The notes below the pieces were generated by a model. That model was given only the letters and a program-made list of their open reading frames with translations. It ran no database searches and was not told where the DNA came from. A program made the position numbers and the translations under genes. Positions 7,177-15,021 of a DNA stretch of 49,394 nucleotides are shown in pieces; position 1 is the stretch's first letter; each line of letters starts with the position of its first letter. Source of the DNA: Planctomycetaceae bacterium (GTDB taxonomy: Bacteria > Planctomycetota > Planctomycetia > Gemmatales > Gemmataceae); NCBI GenBank assembly GCA_013823135.1, contig PNLP01000053.1, positions 1-49,394 of the forward strand. The letters are read 5' to 3'.

Positions 7177-8142
7177 TCACACATCCACGTCCCAGACGAC
7201 GACCTTGCCCGTGTCGCTACCCGCTGCCGCAAGCGTGCCATCCGGACTGAACGCGATGCTCCGCATCCGCCCGATGTTCCACGTGAACGTCTTCGCCACC
7301 TGCCATGTGGTTGTGTCGTACAACTTCACGGTGGCGTCGTTGCTCGTTGCAGCAAGATACTTTCCCGACGGATGAAACGCGATTGCGGTGAATTGCGAGC
7401 GGTTATTGCCCCGGACTTGGCGCGGCGTGCCTGTCATGTCGGCGGCGACCCAGACGCACAGATTGTTATTGTGGCACGTCACCACCGTTCGCGAGTCAGG
7501 TGAGGTCGCCATGGCAAGCGCGGTGTCGGACGGCAGTTTGGTCGTCTGCAACAACTCGCCATCCCTGCTAGAATGCATTGTGAGGTGAGTCAGTTCAAGG
7601 AGATATCTCCTCTCACGGTGGACGTGTTTGCCGAAGAGCGTCAGGAATGTCTTCCCGTGGGGCATGACGCAAAAGATGTACGATTTCAGCCCCTGTAGCG
7701 CTCGCGGCGTTGGCCCGGTCACCTTCACTTCCCAGACCAGGCGAAGCGGTTTACCGCGGGTCCACCGAAGGCGTTTGAAATTGCCGCTTTGGTTGAGGTG
7801 GTTCGCTGTATGGCACACAAAGCCGCCTCCGTTGGGCATCATCGCCGGGAAGCCGATGTAGCTCCCCGCCTGCCCGGCGAGATGGAGCACGCTGGCCTTC
7901 TTCGTATTGGTCTCGATCTCGGCAAGGCCGTTCAAGGCCAACATAAAGCAAACTGGTTGTGTCGGGTGGAACGTGATTGGCCAATCGTGGAACGTGATGC
8001 CGGTGTATTTGCCCCACTTGTTGGCAGTGGTGACATCCCAGAGTTCGAGTCCACGGCCACCGCCGCTGCCCGCGACAAGGCGACTATCCGGGCTGAATGC
8101 GAGATGGGTGACATCGCCCTTCGCGCCAGCCAGCTCAATCAT
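7177..8142 (-). CDS. WD40-repeat protein (upstream paralogue)
   Basis: A 321-residue WD40 beta-propeller, paralogous to the next gene in the operon. The frame is open upstream to 8187, but the ATG at 8142 aligns with the paralogue's start (both begin MIELAG-KGDVTHLAF) and has a good ribosome binding site, GTGAGGGG, 5-9 bases upstream; the longer start would also overlap panB. Repeats include FSPDSRLVAGSGGGRGLELW and the near-identical C-terminal pair (FHPSGKYLAATSNDATVKLY and FSPDGTLAAAGSDTGKVVVW). The middle third has a divergent, Trp-poor propeller section. It starts 10 bp after the panB stop, so the three genes form a likely operon, although a link between pantothenate synthesis and these propellers is not evident. 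Confidence 0.82.
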   Translation of the reverse strand: MIELAGAKGDVTHLAFSPDSRLVAGSGGGRGLELWDVTTANKWGKYTGITFHDWPITFHPTQPVCFMLALNGLAEIETNTKKASVLHLAGQAGSYIGFPAMMPNGGGFVCHTANHLNQSGNFKRLRWTRGKPLRLVWEVKVTGPTPRALQGLKSYIFCVMPHGKTFLTLFGKHVHRERRYLLELTHLTMHSSRDGELLQTTKLPSDTALAMATSPDSRTVVTCHNNNLCVWVAADMTGTPRQVRGNNRSQFTAIAFHPSGKYLAATSNDATVKLYDTTTWQVAKTFTWNIGRMRSIAFSPDGTLAAAGSDTGKVVVWDVDV

Positions 8143-8152
8143 GGCGAACCCC

Positions 8153-8959
8153 TCACCGGAAACTATGTTCAACCGCAGGAAACGCACCCTCTCGCACTTC
8201 CTTGCAGTATGTTTCCACGGCTTGCTTCACGGCGCTGCCCAGATCGACGTAGCGCTTGGCGAACTTCGGTTTGAAGTCGGGGAACAGACCCATCATGTCG
8301 TGGAACACCAACACCTGACCGTCGCAGTTCACGCCCGCTCCGATGCCAATCGTCGGGATCTTCACGGCGGCCGTGATCTCCGCACCAATCGCGGCAGGGA
8401 CCGATTCCACCACCACCGAGAAAGCCCCCGCTTCCTCCACGGCAATGGCATCCGCGAGGAGTGCGACGCCGTCGCGCTGTACCTTGAAACCGCCGAGTTG
8501 GTGAACCGCTTGCGGCGTCAGCCCGACGTGCCCCATCACGGGAATGCCGGCGTCGATGCACGCCTTCACGGTCGCACGCATCCGCACGCCGCCTTCGAGC
8601 TTCACTGCGTGTGCCCCGGCTTCCTTCAGCAAGCGACCCGCGTTCTTCACCGCTTGCCGGGGGCTGACCTGATACGTCAGGAACGGCATATCCGCGACAA
8701 CCAGCGCACGCTTCACACCCCGCACAACGCACTTGGTGTGGTAAATCATCTCGTCGAGCGTGACGGGAAGCGATGTCGGATGCCCCTGCACGACCATGCC
8801 GAGCGAGTCGCCCACGAGGATGGCATCGACCCCCGCGGCATCGCAAAGTTTGGCCGAGGTGTAGTCGTAAGCCGTGACCACGGCGAGTTTCGCCCCGCGA
8901 GCCTTCGCGGCCCGTAACTCGGGAACGGTGACGGATCGCGAGACGTCAACAGAACTCAT
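8153..8959 (-). CDS. panB: 3-methyl-2-oxobutanoate hydroxymethyltransferase
   Basis: A 268-residue ketopantoate hydroxymethyltransferase. It transfers a one-carbon unit from 5,10-methylene-tetrahydrofolate to 2-oxoisovalerate, the first committed step of pantothenate and CoA synthesis, in the cytoplasm. The family's metal-binding acidic residues are visible as Asp51 (AILVGDSLGMVVQGH), Asp90 (VVADMPFLTY) and Glu122 (AVKLEGGVRM), and the catalytic Glu as Glu185 (VVVESVP). The GIGAG and PKFAKRYVDLG motifs are also present. Length is typical. It heads a minus-strand operon with two WD40 genes and is divergent from the DCC-family gene at 9096. No other pan gene lies in the window. Confidence 0.96.
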   Translation of the reverse strand: MSSVDVSRSVTVPELRAAKARGAKLAVVTAYDYTSAKLCDAAGVDAILVGDSLGMVVQGHPTSLPVTLDEMIYHTKCVVRGVKRALVVADMPFLTYQVSPRQAVKNAGRLLKEAGAHAVKLEGGVRMRATVKACIDAGIPVMGHVGLTPQAVHQLGGFKVQRDGVALLADAIAVEEAGAFSVVVESVPAAIGAEITAAVKIPTIGIGAGVNCDGQVLVFHDMMGLFPDFKPKFAKRYVDLGSAVKQAVETYCKEVREGAFPAVEHSFR

Positions 8960-9095
8960 GGAAATCTCGACGGTCGTGTGAAACGCCCGTCCCGCTGAGA
9001 CGGGGCTAAACAGAGTCGCTCATATTCTACGGTGTTGGATTTCCCCACGGCGTGCGGTATCTCAGTTAGAATGGTGCAACCAGGGAGTTTGCCAC

Positions 9096-9536
9096 ATGAC
9101 AACCGCAACAGAAAGCCCACCCGCACAGCCCACCGAATCGGCCGCGACCGGCAAGGGCGTCGTGCTGTACGACGGCATGTGCCCACTGTGTCAGCGTGGC
9201 GTGCGCGTGCTGAAAAAGCTCGACTGGTTCCACCAACTGCACTACCAGGATTGCCGCGACACGGCGAACCTGCCATCCTGTGATGAACCGCTCGACCTGG
9301 CGCGACTGCTCGAAGAAATGCACGTCGTCACGCCGAACCGGAAGCGGGCACACGCGGGCTTCAACGCCTTCCGGTGGATGGCCTGGCGACTCCCGCCAAC
9401 CTGCTGGCTCGCGCCGTTCCTGTACGTGCCCGGCGTGCCGTGGGTGGGTCACCGGGTTTACCTGTGGGTCGCGAAGAATCGCTACGATCTCGTACCGTGC
9501 AAGGATGGGGTGTGTCAGTTACCCCGTCGCAAGTAA
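9096..9536 (+). CDS. DCC-family thiol-disulfide oxidoreductase (DUF393)
   Basis: A 146-residue protein of the DCC (DUF393, YuxK-like) family, named after the N-terminal D-x-x-C-x-x-C motif, seen here as LYDGMCPLCQRGV with Cys29 and Cys32. The rest follows the family pattern: a thioredoxin-like alpha/beta fold, F-A-RWMAWRLP, WLAPFLYVPGVPW, and the C-terminal VYLWVAKNRYDL stretch. Two further Cys sit near the C-terminus (CKDGVCQL). The family is thought to act in thiol redox chemistry, but physiological substrates are mostly unknown. A GGGAG ribosome binding site precedes the ATG. It is followed by a palindromic repeat and then the HD exoribonuclease gene, possibly in one transcript. Confidence 0.85.
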   Translation: MTTATESPPAQPTESAATGKGVVLYDGMCPLCQRGVRVLKKLDWFHQLHYQDCRDTANLPSCDEPLDLARLLEEMHVVTPNRKRAHAGFNAFRWMAWRLPPTCWLAPFLYVPGVPWVGHRVYLWVAKNRYDLVPCKDGVCQLPRRK

Positions 9537-9550
9537 TGTGAGGTAAGTAC

Positions 9551-9606
9551 GTTTAGCCGCGACCCGAAGGGAAGCGTTCTCGCTCCCCTTCGGGTCGCGG
9601 CTAAAC
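9551..9606. repeat. Palindromic REP-like element (copy 1)
   Basis: Left arm 9551-9576 begins GTTTAGCCGCGACCCGAAGG; the right arm 9581-9606 pairs with 25 of its 26 bases around a TTCT loop. A related element lies at 18991-19042, and a half-element overlaps the nirD stop codon (about 18612-18637). It can form a very stable stem and may end the preceding transcript. Confidence 0.85.
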
Positions 9607-9625
9607 CATGAATTAAGGACAACGC

Positions 9626-10630
9626 ATGAGCCGGCGATTCGTGGATCAACTTCGAGACGGAGACAATCTGGATGATGTCTACCTCGTCACCGACAAGCAA
9701 CTCCGGGCGAACCGGAACGGGAACCTGTATCTGCTGCTCGAACTCCGCGACCGCACGGGCGGTATCTCGGGTCGCATGTGGAACGCCGGCGAGCAAGTGG
9801 CCCGGGAGTTCGACCCCGGCGATTTCCTGCACATCGGCGGGAAGGTGCAACTCTTCCAGGGCACTCTGCAAGTCATCGTGAACACGGTGGACCGCGTCGA
9901 GCCGCAGAAGGTCGAACTCACGGACTTCCTGCCGCACACCGAGCAGAGCGTTCCCAAGCTCATGGAACGCCTCCGCAATTACCTGTTGCGGCTCGGCAAC
10001 CCGCACCTCCGCGCGCTTGCCGAGTGCTTCCTGATGGACGAGGCGTTCATCCGCGGGTTCGCCACCTGCCCGGCCGGGGTGAAGTTGCACCACGCTTACG
10101 TCGGCGGCTTGCTCGAACACGTCGTCTCGATGATGGACGCGGCCGACAAACTCCTCCCGCTGTACCCCGCAGTCGATCGCGACCTGTTGCTCATGGGCGT
10201 GTTCCTGCACGATGCCGGCAAGACGCGCGAACTCACCTACAGCCGGGCGTTCGGTTACTCCGACGAGGGGCAACTGATCGGCCACATTCCTATCGCGGTG
10301 GAGATGCTCACGGAGATGGCTGCGAAGGTTCCCGAACTGACGGGCGAACCGGTGCCCCGCGAAATCATGTTGCGCTTGCACCACATGATCCTGAGCCACC
10401 ACGGGGAACTGAACTTCGGAAGCCCCAAGGTGCCGATGACCCCGGAAGCGATGATGCTTCACCTGATCGACCTGATGGATACGCGGATGCACATGGTGCT
10501 GCGTGAACTGAAGGAAGACCGCAACAACCCGAGCGCGTGGACGCCGTACAACGCGAATCTGGGTCGCCGCATCTACAAGGGCGGCGCACTCGGCGACCTG
10601 TATTCCGAAGGCGGCGGCGGATACGACTGA
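9626..10630 (+). CDS. YhaM-like 3'-5' exoribonuclease (OB fold plus HD domain)
   Basis: A 334-residue protein with an N-terminal OB-fold nucleic-acid-binding domain (residues about 10-95: NGNLYLLLELRDRTGGISGR, DFLHIGGKVQLFQGTLQV) and a C-terminal HD phosphohydrolase domain. HD motifs are visible: a His in LHHAYVGGLLEHVV, the His195-Asp196 doublet in MGVFLHDAGKTREL, and the downstream LRLHHMILSHHG and HLIDLMDTRMH metal-site segments. This architecture matches the YhaM/CbfI family of 3'-5' exoribonucleases, which act in RNA turnover. A good AAGGA ribosome binding site precedes the ATG. The C-terminus ends in a Gly-rich tail (YSEGGGGYD). Its neighbours suggest no pathway, so a housekeeping role is likely. 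Confidence 0.88.
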   Translation: MSRRFVDQLRDGDNLDDVYLVTDKQLRANRNGNLYLLLELRDRTGGISGRMWNAGEQVAREFDPGDFLHIGGKVQLFQGTLQVIVNTVDRVEPQKVELTDFLPHTEQSVPKLMERLRNYLLRLGNPHLRALAECFLMDEAFIRGFATCPAGVKLHHAYVGGLLEHVVSMMDAADKLLPLYPAVDRDLLLMGVFLHDAGKTRELTYSRAFGYSDEGQLIGHIPIAVEMLTEMAAKVPELTGEPVPREIMLRLHHMILSHHGELNFGSPKVPMTPEAMMLHLIDLMDTRMHMVLRELKEDRNNPSAWTPYNANLGRRIYKGGALGDLYSEGGGGYD

Positions 10631-10690
10631 GCCCAGGCGAGCTATCCCGCCGAAATAATTCTTGCCAGTGCTGTTCTTGCGATGTGACCT

Positions 10691-10724
10691 GTGCTAAATT
10701 GGATCAAAGAGTCCAATTTAGCAC
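10691..10724 (+). promoter_or_regulatory. 13-bp perfect inverted repeat in the leader of the haem gene
   Basis: GTGCTAAATTGGA (10691-10703) and TCCAATTTAGCAC (10712-10724) are perfect inverted repeats around an 8-base spacer. It ends 39 bp before the GTG start of the Tll0287-like gene. Its AT-rich composition in a GC-rich genome and its position suit an operator or a leader hairpin; a terminator of the upstream gene is possible but there is no T-run. Confidence 0.55.
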
Positions 10725-10763
10725 TCCGCGAACGATTCGCGCGACCCAAATGGGAGGTGTACC

Positions 10764-11336
10764 GTGGCCGGAACTCGAATCACCCTTGGCATTTTGGTCG
10801 GCGCGGTCGGAGTGTTCTGCCTGACTCTGGGCCTGAACGCCGACCCCCCTCGTACTCCGACCAACCCGGCCGACAAGGCGAAGGGCACCCAGAAACCCGA
10901 CGACGACAAGCGAGTCTCGCTCGCCGTGGCACGTGACCGGGCGAAACTGATGCACGTGATGTATTCCGCGACCCTGGACTCGGTTCACCACCACTACTTC
11001 CGGCGCGACCGTGCCGTACTCCCCGCACGTGCCCTGGAGGATGTGTTCGCGGAAGTGGATCGACAAACGAAGATCAAATCGCGATGGATTGCCGTCAACA
11101 CACCGGCCATGAGCGTGAATCACGAACCCGAGACCGATTTCGAGAAGAAAGCCGCCGCCGAGATCGCGTCCGGCAAGGCCGAGTTCGACCGCGTCGAGAA
11201 CGGGTATTACCACCGCGTCGGTGCCATCCCCCTGGGAACCGGTTGCGTGAGTTGCCACACCAAGTTCGGGGTCACTCCGGAAAAGACCCCGCGCTTCGCC
11301 GGGTTGGTGATCTCAATCCCGCTGAAGGACGAGTGA
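10764..11336 (+). CDS. Tll0287-like (DUF3365) c-type haem protein
   Basis: A 190-residue exported protein from a GTG start with a strong GGGAGG ribosome binding site. It has an N-terminal signal or anchor (LGILVGAVGVFCLTLGL). A single c-type haem site CxxCH is at Cys161-Cys164-His165 (GTGCVSCHTKFG). The preceding pattern (RWIAVNTPAMSVNHEPETDF, then FDRVENGYYHRVGAIPL) matches the Tll0287-like/DUF3365 fold, in which haem lies behind a PAS-like domain and which is often a haem sensor or small periplasmic electron carrier. As a stand-alone protein, a role as a periplasmic redox protein is inferred. No electron-transfer partner lies nearby. An inverted repeat in the leader suggests regulated expression. 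Confidence 0.8.
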   Translation: MAGTRITLGILVGAVGVFCLTLGLNADPPRTPTNPADKAKGTQKPDDDKRVSLAVARDRAKLMHVMYSATLDSVHHHYFRRDRAVLPARALEDVFAEVDRQTKIKSRWIAVNTPAMSVNHEPETDFEKKAAAEIASGKAEFDRVENGYYHRVGAIPLGTGCVSCHTKFGVTPEKTPRFAGLVISIPLKDE

Positions 11337-11463
11337 CTCGACGCGGAAGCCGACAGTTGACGATTCCTAAGTCACTTCGGGTAATTGGTTTACGATTCGG
11401 ATAAACTAGTCCGTGGCGAATCTGGGAAATAATCCGGAACAATTTTCGGAGAAGTGCGTGGGT

Positions 11464-11499
11464 GGCTCGTTTACCTGTCCGACGGCGGACAAACGAGCC
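11464..11499 (+). promoter_or_regulatory. Leader hairpin upstream of the CARDB-like gene
   Basis: GGCTCGTTT (11464-11472) pairs with AAACGAGCC (11491-11499), with an inner GTCC/GGAC stem past a 4-nt bulge. It ends 36 bp before the GTG start, so it would form in the 5' leader. It could be a leader element or the end of an earlier transcript. Confidence 0.4.
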
Positions 11500-11535
11500 G
11501 CCGAAAACACACCAAACCGAACCGGAGACTGACCC

Positions 11536-12090
11536 GTGACCCGCACGATCACCACCCTGGCCCTGCTCGTCCTGACCGCCACCGTCGCCACCGCCCAGCA
11601 AGGTCCCACGAAGAAGCTCGACCCGCGAGCCGTGTCACCTGCCGTCCCCAACATCACGGGCAAGGTGACCGTCGCCCCTGGTTCGCTGAAGCAAGACCTG
11701 ACTCCCAAGTTTCAGTTGAAGCGGAACATTCAGATCGCCTCGTCGGAAATCGTCGCCGACGAGAAGCTCAAACGGGTGACCGCGATCGTCCGAAACACCG
11801 GGCAGATCGCTGAGAACACGGTTGCGGTGCGACTGGGGGTTGCCGACGCGGTTGATGGCACGCTGATCTTCCTCGATCAAACGAAGCAGGTCGGCCCGAT
11901 CCCCGCGGGTGGCAGCCTGTCGGTGACCTTCACAGGAGTGGATATCGCACGGTTCCGGCAGCAGGTTATCGCCAAGTTCGGCAACCAGGCCGGTAACAAC
12001 AAGGTGTTCATCGGGGTCATCGCCGATCCGGCCAACGCAATCGCCGAGACGATCGAGAACGACAACGCCGGCATCAAGCTGCTTCCCTGA
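11536..12090 (+). CDS. Secreted CARDB-like beta-sandwich protein
   Basis: A 184-residue exported protein from a GTG start with a clear signal peptide (TITTLALLVLTATVATAQQ). Residues 70-184 read like one CARDB-type (cell-adhesion-related) Ig-like domain: KRVTAIVRNTGQIAENTVAV, LDQTKQVGPIPAGGSLSVTF, and the hallmark end IADPANAIAETIENDN. In CARDB proteins this final D-x-x-N-x-I-x-E-x-x-E-x-N-N motif closes the domain. There is no other domain or anchor, so it is probably periplasmic or released. Function is unknown; adhesion or ligand binding is an inference from the fold. A GC hairpin follows the stop codon and the sigma factor gene lies downstream. Confidence 0.75.
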   Translation: MTRTITTLALLVLTATVATAQQGPTKKLDPRAVSPAVPNITGKVTVAPGSLKQDLTPKFQLKRNIQIASSEIVADEKLKRVTAIVRNTGQIAENTVAVRLGVADAVDGTLIFLDQTKQVGPIPAGGSLSVTFTGVDIARFRQQVIAKFGNQAGNNKVFIGVIADPANAIAETIENDNAGIKLLP

Positions 12091-12114
12091 TCCTGAGTGA
12101 CGGATGCTCGCCTC

Positions 12115-12132
12115 CCCCCGGTTCGCCGGGGG
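12115..12132 (+). terminator. GC hairpin with TTCG loop after the CARDB-like gene
   Basis: CCCCCGG-TTCG-CCGGGGG, a perfect 7-bp GC stem followed by TGTTGGCGTTT. It sits 25 bp after the CARDB-like stop codon and before the sigma factor promoter, so it is a good terminator candidate. Confidence 0.6.
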
Positions 12133-12164
12133 TGTTGGCGTTTCCACTTCGAAGGCGACACTGG

Positions 12165-12192
12165 TTGACGCTCGCCCCGAAGTCCGGACAAT
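12165..12192 (+). promoter_or_regulatory. Candidate sigma-70-type promoter of the ECF sigma gene
   Basis: TTGACG (12165-12170) and GACAAT (12187-12192) are 16 bp apart. The proposed ATG of the sigma gene (12200) is only 7 bases after the -10 box, so transcription from here would give a leaderless or nearly leaderless message. The promoter call is by eye only. Confidence 0.35.
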
Positions 12193-12199
12193 CCGGGGT

Positions 12200-12781
12200 A
12201 TGGACATCGCAAGCGAAACGGATGAGGCCCACGCGAGCGTGATCGCGGCACGCGGGGCCTTCCCAGACGCAGCCAACGCGGCACGAGAATCCTGCCGCGT
12301 GCTGTACGACCGACACGCCCGAAAGCTCCTCGCGTTCCTCTCGGGACGGGTGAAGCCGGGAGCGGTCGAGGACATCGCGCAGGACGTGTGGCAGAAGGTG
12401 TGGCAATCGCTGCCGACCGCCTTCCACGGGGGTAGCTTTCGGGCCTGGCTCTACACCATCGCCCGGAACAGCGTCACCGATCACATGCGGCGAAAGAAGT
12501 CCGAAGCATTGCCCGAGGAAGGCGAACTCGCGGACCACAAGCGGCTCGCGGTTGACGACGAGATGGCCGAGGCGGAACTCCGGGATGCCCTGGCCCGTTG
12601 CCTCGAAAAACTGGAACGCCTCGACTCGCAGCTTGCGGATCTGGTGAGGTCGAGAGTCGGCGGCGAGAGCTACGATAACTTTTGCGCCCGGACCGGGATG
12701 CCGGCCGACAAGGCGTACCGGGCCTTCCACCACGCGAAGGCCCAGTTGCAGACGTGCGTGGACAAGAAGGTGAGCCCGTGA
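12200..12781 (+). CDS. ECF-type RNA polymerase sigma factor
   Basis: A 193-residue sigma-70 family protein of the ECF type. Region 2 is clear: VLYDRHARKLLAFLSGRV, then EDIAQDVWQKVWQSLPT and FRAWLYTIARNSVTDHMRRK, with the usual D-x-x-Q-x-V-x-x-K/R-W pattern and the aromatic/basic promoter-melting stretch. A weaker region 4 follows (LERLDSQLADLVRSRVGGES ... MPADKAYRAFHHAKAQL). The frame is open from 12104, but the first 32 residues have no sigma features and overlap the terminator, so I start at MDIASETDEAH. Its stop overlaps the GTG start of the next gene by 4 bases, as in many sigma/anti-sigma pairs. The regulon is unknown. Confidence 0.85.
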   Translation: MDIASETDEAHASVIAARGAFPDAANAARESCRVLYDRHARKLLAFLSGRVKPGAVEDIAQDVWQKVWQSLPTAFHGGSFRAWLYTIARNSVTDHMRRKKSEALPEEGELADHKRLAVDDEMAEAELRDALARCLEKLERLDSQLADLVRSRVGGESYDNFCARTGMPADKAYRAFHHAKAQLQTCVDKKVSP

Positions 12782-13686
12782 CCCTCATCGCGTTCACAAT
12801 CCCGGATGACCCCATCGCCGTGCCCGCATGGCTGGAACGCCGGTTGCTCTCCCCGCAGTTCGGCCAGTTCGTTGCCGAACTCGAAGCCACGTACCCGGCC
12901 TACGGCAACAAGGTCTCGGCCCGCAAGCTCCTCGGAACCTGGTACGAACGGGCGGTCGCTGATGGGCTGGCGGGCGTGCCCCCGGAGTTTCTCCGCCAGT
13001 TGCTTCGCCACCCGAGAACACTTCTGGAGTTCCAGGAAACCGTGCTCACGGAAGGCGGGGCACACTGGGATTCTGTCGCATCGCGGGCCAACGAGTTCGG
13101 CGCGGCAGCCGAGCGCGGTCGGGCGAGTCTCGATGCGTTGCTCGACACCCAGGCGGAACCGGCACCCGCTCCCGGGCGCCGTGGTTCGAACCGCGAGCGA
13201 GTCTACCAGCGGTGGGCGATCGTGAGCACCGCGCTCGCAGCGTGCTTGCTGGTGGCGGTAGGAGTCGTGACGTTCCAGAACGCCGCGACGGGCACCCGCG
13301 GGAAGGGAACGGAAGTCGCGTGGGGTTGGGATCGGGCGGGCGGCATTCCGGCAGCGGAATCGAAGCCGGCCGAATACCTGAACGGGTTGGCGAAGTCGTC
13401 CGAAGAGTGGTTCGACGCGCGACCAGCGGAGGCACCCGAAGTCGCGAGGCGAATCAACGAACTGCGAGCCGGGTGTTCCAAACTGATTTTGTCGCCCCAT
13501 GCGCCACTGGCACCGGCAGACAAGGAATGGCTGAAGGCGAAGTGCCGCGAGTGGGCCGGGAAGATGGACACCAGCCTGGCCGCACTCGAAGCGGGTGCCG
13601 ACCCGGTTCAAGTTCGCGGCCAGATTGACGAAACGATCACCCGACTTGCGAAAGCTCTCCGCGAACGCGGCACACAAGCCGGGTGA
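12778..13686 (+). CDS. Membrane protein, likely anti-sigma factor
   Basis: A 302-residue protein translated from a GTG that overlaps the sigma factor stop (GTGA), implying translational coupling. The longer open frame from 12682 runs within the sigma gene and is rejected. Residues about 1-140 are a hydrophilic, helical cytoplasmic part with no Cys/His zinc motif. One membrane segment follows a basic stretch (RRGSNRERVYQRW, then AIVSTALAACLLVAVGVVTF). The C-terminal 110 residues are probably exported and helical (SEEWFDARPAEAPEVARRIN, DETITRLAKALRERG). The order sigma then single-pass membrane protein is typical of an anti-sigma factor that holds its partner at the membrane. I see no recognised anti-sigma signature, so the role is inferred from context. 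Confidence 0.7.
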   Translation: MTLIAFTIPDDPIAVPAWLERRLLSPQFGQFVAELEATYPAYGNKVSARKLLGTWYERAVADGLAGVPPEFLRQLLRHPRTLLEFQETVLTEGGAHWDSVASRANEFGAAAERGRASLDALLDTQAEPAPAPGRRGSNRERVYQRWAIVSTALAACLLVAVGVVTFQNAATGTRGKGTEVAWGWDRAGGIPAAESKPAEYLNGLAKSSEEWFDARPAEAPEVARRINELRAGCSKLILSPHAPLAPADKEWLKAKCREWAGKMDTSLAALEAGADPVQVRGQIDETITRLAKALRERGTQAG

Positions 13687-13692
13687 CTTTCA

Positions 13693-14982
13693 TCACGACA
13701 CGGAGGCGGGGACCTTCTCAGCTTGCGTTTCGGCGACCCGGGCGGCACGCTCCGCGGCCTTGATTCGCAGCACAACTCCGTGCAGCCAGGCCAGGCTCAC
13801 CACGGTCAGCGCCAGGAGTGCGACGAAGGCGACCTGCGGCGACCCGCTCCATCGACCAAGCATGCCGAACGCGGGCGGCAGCACGAACCCGCCCAGCGCT
13901 CCAAGCATTCCGACCAACCCACCCACAGCACCCACGTCACGCGGGAAGTAGTCCGGGATGTACTTGTAAACCGAGGCTTTCCCGATCCCCATTCCGCAGC
14001 CCACCACAAACATCAGGGCCGTGAATCCCCACGCGCCAAGTTCCAGAATCGACGCAGGCACCGACAGCAGCGTCAATGCCGCAATCATGGTGATGAACAC
14101 GGAGTACGTCACCCGGCGTGGGCCGAACTTGTCGGAAAGCCAGCCGCCAAGTGGGCGAAGTAGGCTAGCCGGGAAGATGAACAGGGCCGTCAGGTAGCCC
14201 GCTGTGGCGATCGGGAGGCCGTACACGTCCACGTAATACTTCGGCAGGTACGAAGCGAGCGCGACATACGCCCCGAACACCACGACGTAGTACAGGCTGA
14301 GCCGCCAGGCGCGAACGTGCTTGAGTGGAGCCAACACTTCGGCCATCGTCCGGCCACGGCCTGGGCAGCGATCCACTGCGGGCGTTCCAAACCACACCGC
14401 AGCGGCCATCATCACCAGGAGCACGGAATACACAATCGGGACAAACCGCCAGCCGCCCGGAATCGCACCACCAAAGAACCCGGCAGCGGGGATCGTCGCC
14501 AGCAGTGCCGGCGCGAGGAACTTCGTGACCGACGCACCCACGTTCCCGGCACCAAACACCCCGAGGGCCGTTCCCTTCGAGCGATTCGGGAACCACGCCG
14601 AACACCATGCGATACCAACGGTGAACGAGTTGCCGGCCAGCCCGAACAACGCCGCACACACGAGAAGTTCTTCGTAGCTCGTAACCTGGCTGACCCAGAA
14701 CGTCGGGAGTGCGGTGAGCAGCAGCGTCAGCGTCATGACGCGACGACCGCCGTACTTGTCGGCCCAGATGCCGAAGTTCAGACGCGGGAGCGAGCCGGCG
14801 AGGATTGCCGTCGCAAGCAACCAGTCGAACTGGGCCGGGGTCAGATTCAGGTCGGCGCGGATCTTCAGACCCAGGACGCCGAGCATGAGCCAGACCGCGA
14901 ACAGCAGCGTGAACGCGGCGGTCGATAGCCAGAGAACGCGCTGCCGGGGGCCAGCGGGTTCGACTTCGGGTGATGCAATCAT
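13693..14982 (-). CDS. narK: Nitrate/nitrite transporter, MFS (NarK/NasA type)
   Basis: A 429-residue major facilitator superfamily transporter with about 12 membrane segments. NarK-type signatures are visible: LRADLNLTP-type entry (GLKIRADLNLTPAQFDWLLA), the inner loop DKYGGRRVM, and the two nitrate-signature Gly-rich helices (LFGLAGNSFTVGIAWCSAWF with FGAGNVGASVTKFLAP, and FVVGCGMGIGKASVYKYIPD with VGAVGGLVGMLGALGGFVLP). It moves nitrate and/or nitrite across the cytoplasmic membrane. An AGAGG ribosome binding site precedes the ATG. It is the last gene of the nitrate assimilation operon, 39 bp after nasB, so nitrate import is the likely main role. It converges with the anti-sigma-like gene with only 6 bp between stops. 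Confidence 0.93.
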   Translation of the reverse strand: MIASPEVEPAGPRQRVLWLSTAAFTLLFAVWLMLGVLGLKIRADLNLTPAQFDWLLATAILAGSLPRLNFGIWADKYGGRRVMTLTLLLTALPTFWVSQVTSYEELLVCAALFGLAGNSFTVGIAWCSAWFPNRSKGTALGVFGAGNVGASVTKFLAPALLATIPAAGFFGGAIPGGWRFVPIVYSVLLVMMAAAVWFGTPAVDRCPGRGRTMAEVLAPLKHVRAWRLSLYYVVVFGAYVALASYLPKYYVDVYGLPIATAGYLTALFIFPASLLRPLGGWLSDKFGPRRVTYSVFITMIAALTLLSVPASILELGAWGFTALMFVVGCGMGIGKASVYKYIPDYFPRDVGAVGGLVGMLGALGGFVLPPAFGMLGRWSGSPQVAFVALLALTVVSLAWLHGVVLRIKAAERAARVAETQAEKVPASVS

Positions 14983-15021
14983 GGAAACCTCTGGGGTTCA
15001 GGGGTCAGCGAGCGCCGCTCG

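Noticed and set aside
13184..13193. GGTTCGAACC resembling a tRNA T-loop
   Set aside because: It lies inside the anti-sigma-like gene and no acceptor stem, D-loop or anticodon arm can be drawn around it.
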